64,000 nt of DNA. Source: JANMES01 sp038329865. Lineage in GTDB: Bacteria; Planctomycetota; Phycisphaerae; Tepidisphaerales; Tepidisphaeraceae. The notes beneath the pieces are model-generated. The model saw only the letters and a program-made list of their open reading frames with translations. It searched no databases and had not been told where the DNA came from. The position numbers and the translations under genes were made by a program. Shown here piece after piece: positions 9,778 through 18,191 of this stretch. Positions within the stretch are counted from its first letter, which is position 1, and each line of letters begins with the position of its first letter. Location of the stretch: NCBI GenBank assembly GCA_038329865.1, contig JBBQNK010000019.1:1-64000 (forward strand), written 5' to 3'.

Positions 9778-10764
9778 ATGAGCACCTACGGAGCCATCAT
9801 CGCCGGCACGGGAAGCTTCCTGCCGGAGAAGCGACTGACCAACGCCGACTTGTCGACGATGGTCGACACCAACGACGAGTGGATCGTGCAGCGCACTGGC
9901 ATGCGCGAACGCCGCATGGCTTCGCCGGGCGAGAGCACGGCCACCATGGCGCTTGCGGCCTCGCAAAAAGCCCTCGCCGCCGCGGGGCTGACGCCGCAAG
10001 ATCTCGACCTGATCATCTGCGCCACGATCACACCGGAAATGGTCACGCCGAGCACCGCGTGCTTCGTCGCCGCCGCCTTCGGGCTCGGGGATACGGCCGC
10101 GTTCGACCTGGGCGCGGCGTGCAGCGGATTTGTTTACGCACTCGATACCGGCGCAGCGTTCATCAAGGCCGGGCGGTACAAGAACGTGCTCGTGATCGGC
10201 GCTGAAACGCTCAGCCGCATCACCGATTACACCGACCGCGGCACGTGCATTCTCTTCGGCGACGGCGCTGGCGCCGTGGTGCTGCAGCGCTCGAACGACA
10301 CCTCGCGCGGCCTGATCTACAGCGCCCTTCACGCGGATGGACGCGGATGGGAATTGCTTTACTGCGCCCCCGGCAGCCGCAACCCGATCACGCCGGAACT
10401 TGCCGCCAATCGCAATCAGTTCCTCAAGATGAACGGCCGCGAGGTTTACAAATTCGCGGTCCATCGCTTCGAGCAGATGATCGAAGACGCTTTGCGCAAG
10501 TGCGAGCTGACGGTTGACCAGGTGAAGCTGATCGTGCCGCACCAGGTGAACAAGCGGATCATCGATTCGGCCGTCGGCAAGCTCGGATTCCCGCCGGAAA
10601 AAGTCTTCGTGAACATCGAAAAGTACGGCAACACGAGTGCGGCGAGCGTGCCGATCGCGCTGGACGAAGCGGTTCGCGCCGGCAAGCTTGTGAAGGGCGA
10701 CGTCGCGATTCTGGTGGCGTTCGGCGCGGGGCTGACGTGGGCCAATGCGGTTGTGAAATTCTAA
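9778..10764 (+). CDS. fabH: 3-oxoacyl-ACP synthase III
   Basis: Starts fatty acid synthesis by condensing acetyl-CoA with malonyl-ACP. The 328 residues carry the catalytic triad Cys115 (in GAACSGF), His255 (VPHQVNKRI) and Asn285 (KYGNTSAA), all at family positions. The start ATG directly follows a heptamer repeat arm and has no recognisable Shine-Dalgarno sequence. Translation may therefore depend on coupling to plsX or on the repeat structure (inference). Another heptamer repeat follows the stop. Confidence 0.97.
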   Translation: MSTYGAIIAGTGSFLPEKRLTNADLSTMVDTNDEWIVQRTGMRERRMASPGESTATMALAASQKALAAAGLTPQDLDLIICATITPEMVTPSTACFVAAAFGLGDTAAFDLGAACSGFVYALDTGAAFIKAGRYKNVLVIGAETLSRITDYTDRGTCILFGDGAGAVVLQRSNDTSRGLIYSALHADGRGWELLYCAPGSRNPITPELAANRNQFLKMNGREVYKFAVHRFEQMIEDALRKCELTVDQVKLIVPHQVNKRIIDSAVGKLGFPPEKVFVNIEKYGNTSAASVPIALDEAVRAGKLVKGDVAILVAFGAGLTWANAVVKF

Positions 10765-10767
10765 GTC

Positions 10768-10820
10768 GTTACTGATTACTTGTTACTAGCGGTAACCCCA
10801 AGTAACAAGTAACCAGTAAC
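10768..10820. repeat. Heptamer-arm inverted repeat (GTTACTT unit)
   Basis: The left arm reads GTTACTG, ATTACTT, GTTACT. The right arm is AGTAACA, AGTAACC, AGTAAC. The arms pair at 19 of 20 positions with a 13-bp loop. It starts 4 bp after the fabH stop and ends 19 bp before fabD. Confidence 0.87.
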
Positions 10821-10839
10821 ATTTAAGGTAGCCAACGGA

Positions 10840-11769
10840 ATGGCCAACAACACCTACATCCTCTGCCCCGGCCAAGGGGCGCAGATCGTCGGCATGGGGA
10901 AGGATTTTTACGACTCCTCGCCCGCCGCCAAGGCTGCTTTTGATACTGCCAACCGCGTGCTCGGGATTGATCTGTCATCGTTGTGCTTCGCCGGCCCGGA
11001 AGAACGGCTGAACCAGACCGACATCAGCCAGCCCGCGATTTTCGCGACGAGCATCGCCTGCTACCGCGCCGCCGTCGATGCCAGGCTGATCGACCCCGCC
11101 GCCGTGACCGCCTACGCGGGGCTGAGCCTCGGCGAGTACACCGCGCTTCACCTGGCCGGCGTGTTCACGTTCGAGGAAGGCCTGAAACTCGTCGCCGCCC
11201 GCGGCAAGTACATGCAGGAGGCGGCCGTCGCGTCGCCGAGCGGGATGGTCGCGATCTTGGGCACCGATGAGCCGACGATCGTAAAACTCTGCGAAGACAA
11301 CGCCGCCGGCGAAGTGCTGGTGCCTGCGAATTTCAACGCCCCCGGCCAGATCGTCGTGAGCGGATCGCTCGCCGCGTGCGATCGCGTTTTAAAGGCCGCC
11401 GAAGCGGCGGGGTTGAAGGCCGTCTCGCTCAAAGTCGCCGGCGCGTTTCACAGCCCGCTGATGCAGCCGGGCGCCGACAAGATGAAAGTCGAGTTCGAAA
11501 CGGTAACGTTCAAGCCGCTGCAGAAGCCGGTCTACAGCAACGTCACCGCGCAGCTCCACGAGCCGGCCACGATCAAGGCAATGCTCGTCAAGCAGATCAT
11601 CGCGCCAGTGCGGTGGGAGCAGACGATCAAGCCGATGACCGACGAGCTGAACGTACGCATCGTCGAACTCGCGCCCGGCCGATCGCTGGCGGGAATGATC
11701 AAGCGGATCAACCGCCGCCTGCCGGTCGAAAGTTTATCGACGGCGGATACGCTGGTCGCGAAGGCTTAA
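10840..11769 (+). CDS. fabD: Malonyl-CoA:ACP transacylase
   Basis: Loads malonyl groups onto ACP. The product is 309 residues, normal size. The N-terminal 'LCPGQGAQIVGMG', the nucleophile elbow GLSLGEY with Ser96, and 'GAFHSPLM' with the catalytic His are all present. An AAGGTAG sequence precedes the ATG. It lies between two different inverted repeats within the fab cluster. Confidence 0.97.
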   Translation: MANNTYILCPGQGAQIVGMGKDFYDSSPAAKAAFDTANRVLGIDLSSLCFAGPEERLNQTDISQPAIFATSIACYRAAVDARLIDPAAVTAYAGLSLGEYTALHLAGVFTFEEGLKLVAARGKYMQEAAVASPSGMVAILGTDEPTIVKLCEDNAAGEVLVPANFNAPGQIVVSGSLAACDRVLKAAEAAGLKAVSLKVAGAFHSPLMQPGADKMKVEFETVTFKPLQKPVYSNVTAQLHEPATIKAMLVKQIIAPVRWEQTIKPMTDELNVRIVELAPGRSLAGMIKRINRRLPVESLSTADTLVAKA

Positions 11770-11777
11770 TTTTCATT

Positions 11778-11843
11778 GGCGTGGCCCGCTTCAGCGGGCC
11801 GTGTTGACTCAAATGATTGCGGCCCGCTGAAGCGGGCCACGCC
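11778..11843. repeat. GC-rich self-palindromic inverted pair (CCCGCTTCAGCGGG core), copy 1
   Basis: Two 23-bp arms are perfect inverse complements with a 20-bp loop. Each arm is itself a palindrome (GGCCCGCTTCAGCGGGCC). It starts 8 bp after the fabD stop. The same core recurs at 12624-12684 and 44691-44743. No GTAG foot is present. Confidence 0.88.
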
Positions 11844-11876
11844 GATGAAGAGAAAACGAATCGCAGGAGAGCAAGC

Positions 11877-12617
11877 ATGACCGAAAAAAGAGTCGCCATC
11901 GTCACCGGCGGGTCGCGCGGCATTGGCGCGGCGATCGTCCACAGGCTCGCCAAAGACGGCATTCACGTCGTCGCCATCGCGCGCAACTTGGATAAGCTGC
12001 TGCAGGTGGTGAGCGAAGTCGAAGCCGCCGGCGGGAGCGCGGAGGCGGTCGCGTGCGACATCGGCGACAGCAAGGGCCTGGCCGCGGTGATCGAAGCCAT
12101 CGGCGAAAAGCACGGGCGGCTTGATATTCTCGTCAACAACGCCGGCATCACCAAGGACGGTCTGCTTCTCCGCATGGAAGACGAGGATTTCGATTCCGTC
12201 ATCAACACGAATTTGAAGAGCGCCTTCGTCGCCATCCGCTCGGCCGCCCGGTTGATCATGCGGAGCAAGAGCGGTCGCATCATTAACATCAGCAGCGTGG
12301 CCGGCGTGGCGGGCAACCCGGGGCAGGCGAATTACTCGGCCAGTAAGGCGGGGCTGATCGGCCTGAGCAAAACCGTCGCCCGGGAATTCGCCGGTAAGGG
12401 GATCACCTGCAACGTGATCGCCCCCGGCTTCATCAGCACCGACATGACCGACGTGCTGAACGACAAGATCAAGGAAGGCGTGAAGACGATGATCCCGCTC
12501 CGCCGTTTCGGCGAGCCGGCGGAAATCGCGGCGGCGGTGGCGTTCTTTGCGTCGGAAGGCGCGGCGTACGTCACCGGACAGGTGCTTTGCGTCGATGGCG
12601 GAATGGTGATGGGATGA
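11877..12617 (+). CDS. fabG: 3-oxoacyl-ACP reductase
   Basis: The NADPH-dependent short-chain reductase that performs the first reduction in chain elongation. From the ATG at 11877 (after CGCAGGAGAGCAAGC) the product is 246 residues. It shows the TGGSRGIG cofactor loop at residues 10-17, NNAGIT, the catalytic Ser in INISSVAG and the YxxxK motif in YSASKAG. The upstream in-frame extension runs into the inverted repeat and is not coding. Confidence 0.97.
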   Translation: MTEKRVAIVTGGSRGIGAAIVHRLAKDGIHVVAIARNLDKLLQVVSEVEAAGGSAEAVACDIGDSKGLAAVIEAIGEKHGRLDILVNNAGITKDGLLLRMEDEDFDSVINTNLKSAFVAIRSAARLIMRSKSGRIINISSVAGVAGNPGQANYSASKAGLIGLSKTVAREFAGKGITCNVIAPGFISTDMTDVLNDKIKEGVKTMIPLRRFGEPAEIAAAVAFFASEGAAYVTGQVLCVDGGMVMG

Positions 12618-12623
12618 AACTCG

Positions 12624-12684
12624 GCGGTCCGCCCGCTTCAGCGGGTGGCGCAGAAAGTTCCACCCGCTGAAGCGGGCGGACCGC
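12624..12684. repeat. GC-rich self-palindromic inverted pair (CCCGCTTCAGCGGG core), copy 2
   Basis: Two 24-bp arms are perfect complements (12624-12647 and 12661-12684) with a 13-bp loop. It begins 7 bp after the fabG stop. It shares its core with the elements at 11778 and 44691, but the flanks (GCGGTCCG) match 44691 better. Confidence 0.88.
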
Positions 12685-12756
12685 GAAGAGCGGGTGGAAC
12701 AAATTTCGCGTTTGCAACCCGTTAGTGATTCGGTCAAGCGTCGCAAATAATTCGTC

Positions 12757-12790
12757 CGTCACGCCGGGGTTTGCAAAACACCCCGGGACG
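12757..12790. repeat. Inverted repeat overlapping the acpP promoter
   Basis: CGTCACGCCGGGGT and ACCCCGGGACG pair around TTTGCAAAAC. The loop contains the candidate -35 box of acpP, and the right arm ends just before the candidate -10 box. It may be an operator or simply a short repeat. Confidence 0.5.
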
Positions 12791-12798
12791 TATATAGT
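12771..12798 (+). promoter_or_regulatory. Candidate acpP promoter
   Basis: TTGCAA (12771-12776) and TATAGT (12793-12798) are 16 bp apart, giving an internal promoter before acpP with a leader of about 75 nt. The leader contains a small hairpin, CCCGGA-ctcgt-TCCGGG, at 12809-12825. Separate promotion would fit the high demand for ACP. Confidence 0.45.
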
Positions 12799-12878
12799 TT
12801 TTGATTCTCCCGGACTCGTTCCGGGCTCCCTGGGGCAGCGTAGTCCCGGGAAAACACTCAGTCAGGGTAGGTAAAATT

Positions 12879-13118
12879 ATGGAAGAGATTGAAACGAAGG
12901 TCATCGAGATCGTCAGCGAACAGATGGGCGTGGATAAGAGCGAGATCACTCGCGAAACCCACTTCATCAACGATCTGAACGCCGACAGCCTCGACACCGT
13001 GGAACTGGTCATGGAATTCGAAGACGAGTTCGAACTGTCCATCCCTGACGAAGAGGCGGAAAAAATCCAAACCGTCGGCCAGGCGATCGACTACATCAAA
13101 GAACACTCGGCCAAGTAA
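12879..13118 (+). CDS. acpP: Acyl carrier protein
   Basis: A 79-residue acidic carrier. The phosphopantetheine attachment motif DSLD has Ser37 as the modified residue, in the usual helix II context (NADSLDTVELVMEFE). The start is ATG 12879 after CAGGGTAGGTAAA. The upstream in-frame extension falls in the leader hairpin. It lies between fabG and fabF, the standard order. A likely own promoter is described separately. Confidence 0.98.
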   Translation: MEEIETKVIEIVSEQMGVDKSEITRETHFINDLNADSLDTVELVMEFEDEFELSIPDEEAEKIQTVGQAIDYIKEHSAK

Positions 13119-13125
13119 GGATCAG

Positions 13126-13198
13126 TTGGCAGCGGGCGGTTGGCAGTAGGCAGTTTATTCTGCCTTTCACTGCCTACTGCCTACTGCGTACCGCCTAC
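13126..13198. repeat. Heptamer-arm inverted repeat abutting the fabF start (GGCAGTA unit)
   Basis: The left arm is GGCAGCG, GGCGGTT, GGCAGTA, GGCAGT. The right arm is ACTGCCT, ACTGCCT, ACTGCGT, ACCGCCT. The element starts 8 bp after the acpP stop and ends about 4 bp before the fabF ATG. It is similar in unit and placement to the element before fabH. Confidence 0.88.
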
Positions 13199-13202
13199 TC
13201 CA

Positions 13203-14447
<1,245 letters not shown>

Positions 14448-14456
14448 ATCCGATCT

Positions 14457-14534
14457 TTAACCGCGAAGATGCGAAGGCGCAAAGCAGGAAAATCGCTCTT
14501 TTTCTTCTTCGCGACTTCGCATCTTCGCGGTTAA
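14457..14534. repeat. Octamer-arm inverted repeat (GCGAAGAT unit)
   Basis: The left arm, after TTAACC, reads GCGAAGAT, GCGAAGGC, GCAAAG. The right arm reads TTCGCGAC, TTCGCATC, TTCGCGG, then TTAA. The period is 8 bp. It lies between fabF and fliN. Confidence 0.85.
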
Positions 14535-14600
14535 CTCTTGTCTTTTGCCCTTTTTGCCCGATAATCCCAATGTCTCAACCGCAACCAGCAAAGGATTGCC

Positions 14601-14912
14601 GTGCCGGTACTGCATTCAGAGCCAACCCGAACCAACACCCCGGCCGAGCTTCAACGCATTTTGAAGCTGGAAGTCCCCGTCATCGTCAAATTGGCCGAGC
14701 GGAAGCTGCTGCTGTCTGAAGTCATGCGTCTGGGCGTCGGGGCGATCATCGAATTCATCAAATCCAACGACGAGCCGCTGCAACTGCTGATCAATAACAA
14801 AGCTATCGGCGTCGGCGAAGCAGTGAAGGTGGGCGAAAACTTCGGGCTCCGCATCACCCAGATCGGCGACATCAAGCAGATCATCCAGTCGCTCGGCGGG
14901 GACAAGCGGTAG
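14601..14912 (+). CDS. fliN: FliN/SpoA-domain flagellar motor switch protein
   Basis: A 103-residue product consisting mainly of a SpoA (FliN/MopA) domain: a VPVIVKLAERKLLLSEVMRLGVGAIIEF core, then LQLLINNKAIGVGEAVKVGENFGLRITQIGD. In flagellated cells FliN forms the base of the C-ring. Start is GTG 14601 after AAGGATTGCC. No other C-ring or export genes are nearby, so it is an orphan copy at the end of the fab cluster. A SpoA-domain type III secretion component is the alternative. Confidence 0.85.
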   Translation: MPVLHSEPTRTNTPAELQRILKLEVPVIVKLAERKLLLSEVMRLGVGAIIEFIKSNDEPLQLLINNKAIGVGEAVKVGENFGLRITQIGDIKQIIQSLGGDKR

Positions 14913-14948
14913 AGCCTCTCGTCTCGACTCACGCATCCATTCCCTTCC

Positions 14949-14972
14949 GTAGCCACGAGCACAAGCTCGTGG
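14949..14972. repeat. Single REP-like hairpin with GTAG foot
   Basis: GTAG is directly followed by CCACGAGC-acaa-GCTCGTGG, a perfect 8-bp stem. The design is that of a single REP unit (GTAG foot plus palindrome). No inverted partner lies within 200 bp. It is located between fliN and the DUF5658-like gene. Confidence 0.7.
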
Positions 14973-15028
14973 AAAATCCACAGAAAAAAAGCTCGAAATT
15001 GTCCCTTCCCCGACGCTACAATCCCCGC

Positions 15029-15367
15029 ATGGCTAGTGAGAACGCACGCCACCTTCGTTATCCCGATCTTTATTCCTGGCTCGTTTTTCTCTCCGCGCTC
15101 GATCTGATTTTCACTCACCTGGTGATCTATTACGGCGGCCGCGAGGTGAACATGGTGGCGGCGCATGTCATGGAAGCGTGGGGCTTCAGCGGCATGGTCG
15201 CTTACAAATTTGCGCTGGTGCTCTTGATCATCATCCTCTGCGAAGAGATAGGCCGGCGGCACGATCGGTACGGTAAACTACTGGGCGCGATCGGCGTGGG
15301 GCTGACGAGCGTGCCGGTCTGCATCGCAGTGGTGATGCTGATGGCGCGGTCGCACAATCTGATTTGA
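15029..15367 (+). CDS. DUF5658-like membrane protein
   Basis: A 112-residue protein with three predicted helices (WLVFLSALDLIFTHLVIYYGG, a middle helix VAYKFALVLLIIILC, and a last one at IGVGLTSVPVCIAVVMLMA). The first helix plus 'GGREVNMVAAHVME' matches the pattern I associate with DUF5658 (ALDLxxTxxxxxxGGxExNP). Function is unknown. ATG 15029 is preferred over the frame from 14969, which starts in the REP region. Confidence 0.65.
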   Translation: MASENARHLRYPDLYSWLVFLSALDLIFTHLVIYYGGREVNMVAAHVMEAWGFSGMVAYKFALVLLIIILCEEIGRRHDRYGKLLGAIGVGLTSVPVCIAVVMLMARSHNLI

Positions 15368-15382
15368 TTTTTCATTCAAATA

Positions 15383-15480
15383 GGAAGAATGAACACCGAG
15401 ACACGGAGGCACAGAGAAATCGTAGACCAGAATTAATCTGCGAATTCTCTGTGCCTCCGTGTCTCGGTGTTCATTTCCTC
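15383..15480. repeat. Octamer-arm inverted repeat (ACACCGAG unit)
   Basis: The left arm, after AATGA, reads ACACCGAG, ACACGGAG, GCACAGAG. The right arm mirrors it (CTCTGTGC, CTCCGTGT, CTCGGTGT, TCATT). Arms are about 38 bp with an 18-bp loop. It lies in the convergent spacer between the DUF5658-like and CCA-enzyme genes and touches the 3' end of the latter. Confidence 0.87.
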
Positions 15481-16766
15481 TTCTCACCCGCCAGCTTCAT
15501 TGCGAATTCAAGCGCCGCCGAAGGATCGCTCACCCGCGATTCAAGCTGCGCGTCGTACACGTCGTCCAAAATTTTCTTGAACTTCGGCCCCGGCGACAGG
15601 CCGGCGGTGATGAGTGCATCGCCGGTCACCCAAGGCGCCGGATTGCATTCGACAGACTCCAGCGGCTGAAGCGAATCTTCAATCGCCGCGATGCGTTCGC
15701 GATCGAATCCGTTCTCCGCCAGCACGTGCAGCAGCGTTCGACAGTCGCCGGCGGTCGGCGTCGCCATGAAACGCATCCGCCGGGCGAGCGACCACGACTC
15801 GTGCACCAGGCCGGCGGCGTCCTGCAGGATCGCTTGCAGCGCGTCGCGCTCGTCGTTGCTCAGCTTGAGCAGCGTTCGCACTTTCTTCACGGTCTGGCCG
15901 ATCCATGCCTGCGTCAGGGTTTCCAGCGGCGAGCCGCCGGTGGGGAAGCTGACGACCGCGATCGCGAGCGCGAGCCGGAACGAGATCGGATTCTCTCGAT
16001 CCGTTTCCGAGAAGAAATGCCCGCTATTGGCGGCGCCAGGGATGCCGCGGAAGATCGTCGGCAGCAGGCTAAGCGTGTCGAGGTGCCGCCACGCATCCTC
16101 GCGCGTCGGAGCGGTCAGCATCAGTCGCAGTTCGTCGGCGATTCGTTCAGGGCTGACGCGTGCGATGCTGCCGGCCTCGGCGCGAATCGCGTCGGCCGTC
16201 GCCGAGTCGATCGCGAAGCTCAGCCTGGCCGCGAATCGCACGGCCCGGAGCATCCGCAGGTAATCCTCGCCGAACCGGGCGGCCGGCTCGCCGATGGCCC
16301 GAACGATCCGCGCTGTCAGGTCCGCCTGCCCGCCGACGTAGTCGATCACCTTGCCGTGCGGCCCGTCCGCGAGCGGATCGAGAAAAATTCCGTTGATCGT
16401 GAAATCGCGGCGCTTGGCGTCTTCCTCGGCCGTGGTGAATCGCACGCTGTCGGGCCGCCGGCCGTCTGAGTAATCGCCGTCGACGCGGAAGGTGGCTACC
16501 TCGATCACGCTACGTTTTTGCCGCACGAGAATCACACCGAACGCGGCGCCAACCGCCTGGGTGTTGATGAACAATTCCTGCACCCGGCCCGGCGGCGCGT
16601 CCGTCGCAACATCGAAATCCTTGGGCGATTTCCCCAGCAGCAGATCGCGCACGCACCCGCCGGCGAAATACGCGACATGGCCGGCGTCGCGCAGCTTCTT
16701 CAATACCGCCAACGCGTCCTCGCGATGGCTGGGTTGTTTGCTCGAAATGGATTCCGGCTGCGTCAT
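15471..16766 (-). CDS. CCA tRNA nucleotidyltransferase / poly(A) polymerase family
   Basis: A class II nucleotidyltransferase of 431 residues. The signature GGCVRDLLLG followed by KDFDVATDA carries the catalytic carboxylates. 'RRDFTINGIFLDP' and the RNA-binding neck region (RIVRAIGEPAARFGEDYLRMLRAVRFAARL) follow. It either adds CCA to tRNA or acts as a poly(A) polymerase; sequence alone does not separate them. Start ATG 16766 is chosen because the alignable region begins near it. The last bases overlap the octamer repeat. Confidence 0.9.
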   Translation of the reverse strand: MTQPESISSKQPSHREDALAVLKKLRDAGHVAYFAGGCVRDLLLGKSPKDFDVATDAPPGRVQELFINTQAVGAAFGVILVRQKRSVIEVATFRVDGDYSDGRRPDSVRFTTAEEDAKRRDFTINGIFLDPLADGPHGKVIDYVGGQADLTARIVRAIGEPAARFGEDYLRMLRAVRFAARLSFAIDSATADAIRAEAGSIARVSPERIADELRLMLTAPTREDAWRHLDTLSLLPTIFRGIPGAANSGHFFSETDRENPISFRLALAIAVVSFPTGGSPLETLTQAWIGQTVKKVRTLLKLSNDERDALQAILQDAAGLVHESWSLARRMRFMATPTAGDCRTLLHVLAENGFDRERIAAIEDSLQPLESVECNPAPWVTGDALITAGLSPGPKFKKILDDVYDAQLESRVSDPSAALEFAMKLAGEKRK

Positions 16767-16814
16767 CTCGATCCAGAATAGCCGCAACGCCGCGGCTTGG
16801 GGAGATCGGGAAAT

Positions 16815-16948
16815 GTTCACCACGAAGGCACGAAGAGCACGAAGCGGCTTTTAGTGATGCGCAGTTTAATGTTGCTTCTGATTCCGCTGACTGAGACGCG
16901 ATAGAACTCAATTTGTCCCTTCGTGCTCTTCGTGCTTTCGTGGTTAAA
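16815..16948. repeat. Octamer/nonamer-arm inverted repeat (CACGAAG unit)
   Basis: The left arm, after TTCAC, is CACGAAGG, CACGAAGAG, CACGAAG. The right arm is CTTCGTGCT, CTTCGTGCT, TTCGTGG, then TTAAA. The loop is about 70 bp. It sits in the divergent spacer between the CCA-enzyme and amidohydrolase genes, so it may overlap promoters of both. Confidence 0.85.
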
Positions 16949-17006
16949 TCGCATTTCCTCCCACCCAGTTGCCGCCGCCCACGCCAAAGCGTACCTTGCT
17001 CTCGTT

Positions 17007-18170
17007 ATGAAGACCCAAAATTGGCCTGAATTGCGTCAAAAACTGCACACGATTCCCGAGCTCGGCTACAAGGAGTTCAAGACCGCCGCCGTCATTCGCG
17101 AGCAGCTCGATGCGCTCGGGATCACCTACACCGCAGGGGTGCCGGATGCGCCGACGGCCACCGTCGCGCTCATCGGCGATCCGAGCAAGCCGTGCGTCGC
17201 GTTACGGGCCGATATCGATGCGCTGCCGATCGTCGAACAGACTGGCGTGGCGTACGCCAGCACGCACGAAGGGTGCATGCACGCCTGCGGGCACGACGGC
17301 CACATCACCACGCTCCTCGCGACGGCGGCGGCGATCAAGGCGATCGAACACGAGCTGAAAGTCTGCGTCAAGCTTCTCTGGCAGCCGGCTGAAGAAGGCG
17401 GCGGCGGGGCGGTGCCGATGATCAAGGCCGGCGTGCTCGACGGGCGACTCGGGCCGAAAGTCTCCGCGATCTTCGGCCTGCACGGCTGGCCGGGGTTGAA
17501 AGTCGGCACCGTTGCGACCAAGCCCGGCGCGCTGCTCGCGGCGACCGACAGCTTCACCGTCACGTTCGTCGGCAAGGGCGTGCACGGCGCGTTCCCGCAC
17601 CTGGGGAGAGATCCGATCGTCACGGCGTGCGAGGCCGTCCTGAATCTTCAGCAGTTCGTCAGCCGCGAGCTCGATCCGACGGAACCCGGCGTGATTACCG
17701 TCGGCAAGATCAAGGCCGGCACGGCGACGAACATCATCCCCGACACGTGCGAAATCGCCGGCACCGCCCGCACGCTGAGCGAAGGCGCCCGCAAGGCGGT
17801 CGCCGCGTCGGTCGAGCGCCGCTGCGCCGGCATCGCCGCCGCCAACGGCTGCACGATCAAGTTCAAGTGGTGGAACGGCTACCCGCCGACGGTCAACGAC
17901 CCCGCCATGGCCGACTACGTCGCCGCGATGGCCCGCAAGGTCGTAGGCGCAACCAATTTCATCCCCGCCGGCCGCGCCAGCATGGGCGGCGAAGATTTCG
18001 CCTACTATCTCGAAAAAGTTCCCGGCTGCTTCTTTCTCATTGGCGTAGAACCGCTGGCCGCCCAAGCCCATGCGCCGCTGCACAGTGATCGGTTCGATTT
18101 TACAGACGACGCGATTGAGGTGGGGGCAAAGATGTTTGTGGAACTAGTGAGGAATTTCAGCAAGCCGTAG
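17007..18170 (+). CDS. M20 family amidohydrolase (hippurate/N-acyl amino acid type)
   Basis: A metal-dependent amidohydrolase of 387 residues that cleaves N-acyl or N-carbamoyl amino acids. Metal ligands are visible in HACGHDGH, in the Glu pair 'PAEEGGGG', and near the C-terminus in 'LHSDRFDF'. The dimerisation domain lies in the middle (TVTFVGKGVHGAFPHLGRDP). ATG 17007 is chosen since MKTQNWPELRQKLHTIPELG is the normal N-terminus; the upstream extension runs into the repeat. Substrate is not predictable. Confidence 0.9.
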   Translation: MKTQNWPELRQKLHTIPELGYKEFKTAAVIREQLDALGITYTAGVPDAPTATVALIGDPSKPCVALRADIDALPIVEQTGVAYASTHEGCMHACGHDGHITTLLATAAAIKAIEHELKVCVKLLWQPAEEGGGGAVPMIKAGVLDGRLGPKVSAIFGLHGWPGLKVGTVATKPGALLAATDSFTVTFVGKGVHGAFPHLGRDPIVTACEAVLNLQQFVSRELDPTEPGVITVGKIKAGTATNIIPDTCEIAGTARTLSEGARKAVAASVERRCAGIAAANGCTIKFKWWNGYPPTVNDPAMADYVAAMARKVVGATNFIPAGRASMGGEDFAYYLEKVPGCFFLIGVEPLAAQAHAPLHSDRFDFTDDAIEVGAKMFVELVRNFSKP

Positions 18171-18191
18171 CGTTCAGCAAATCGCCGGCGG

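Noticed and set aside
15459..16469. Plus-strand frame antisense to the CCA-adding enzyme
   Set aside because: Translation begins in the octamer repeat and shows no protein-like pattern.
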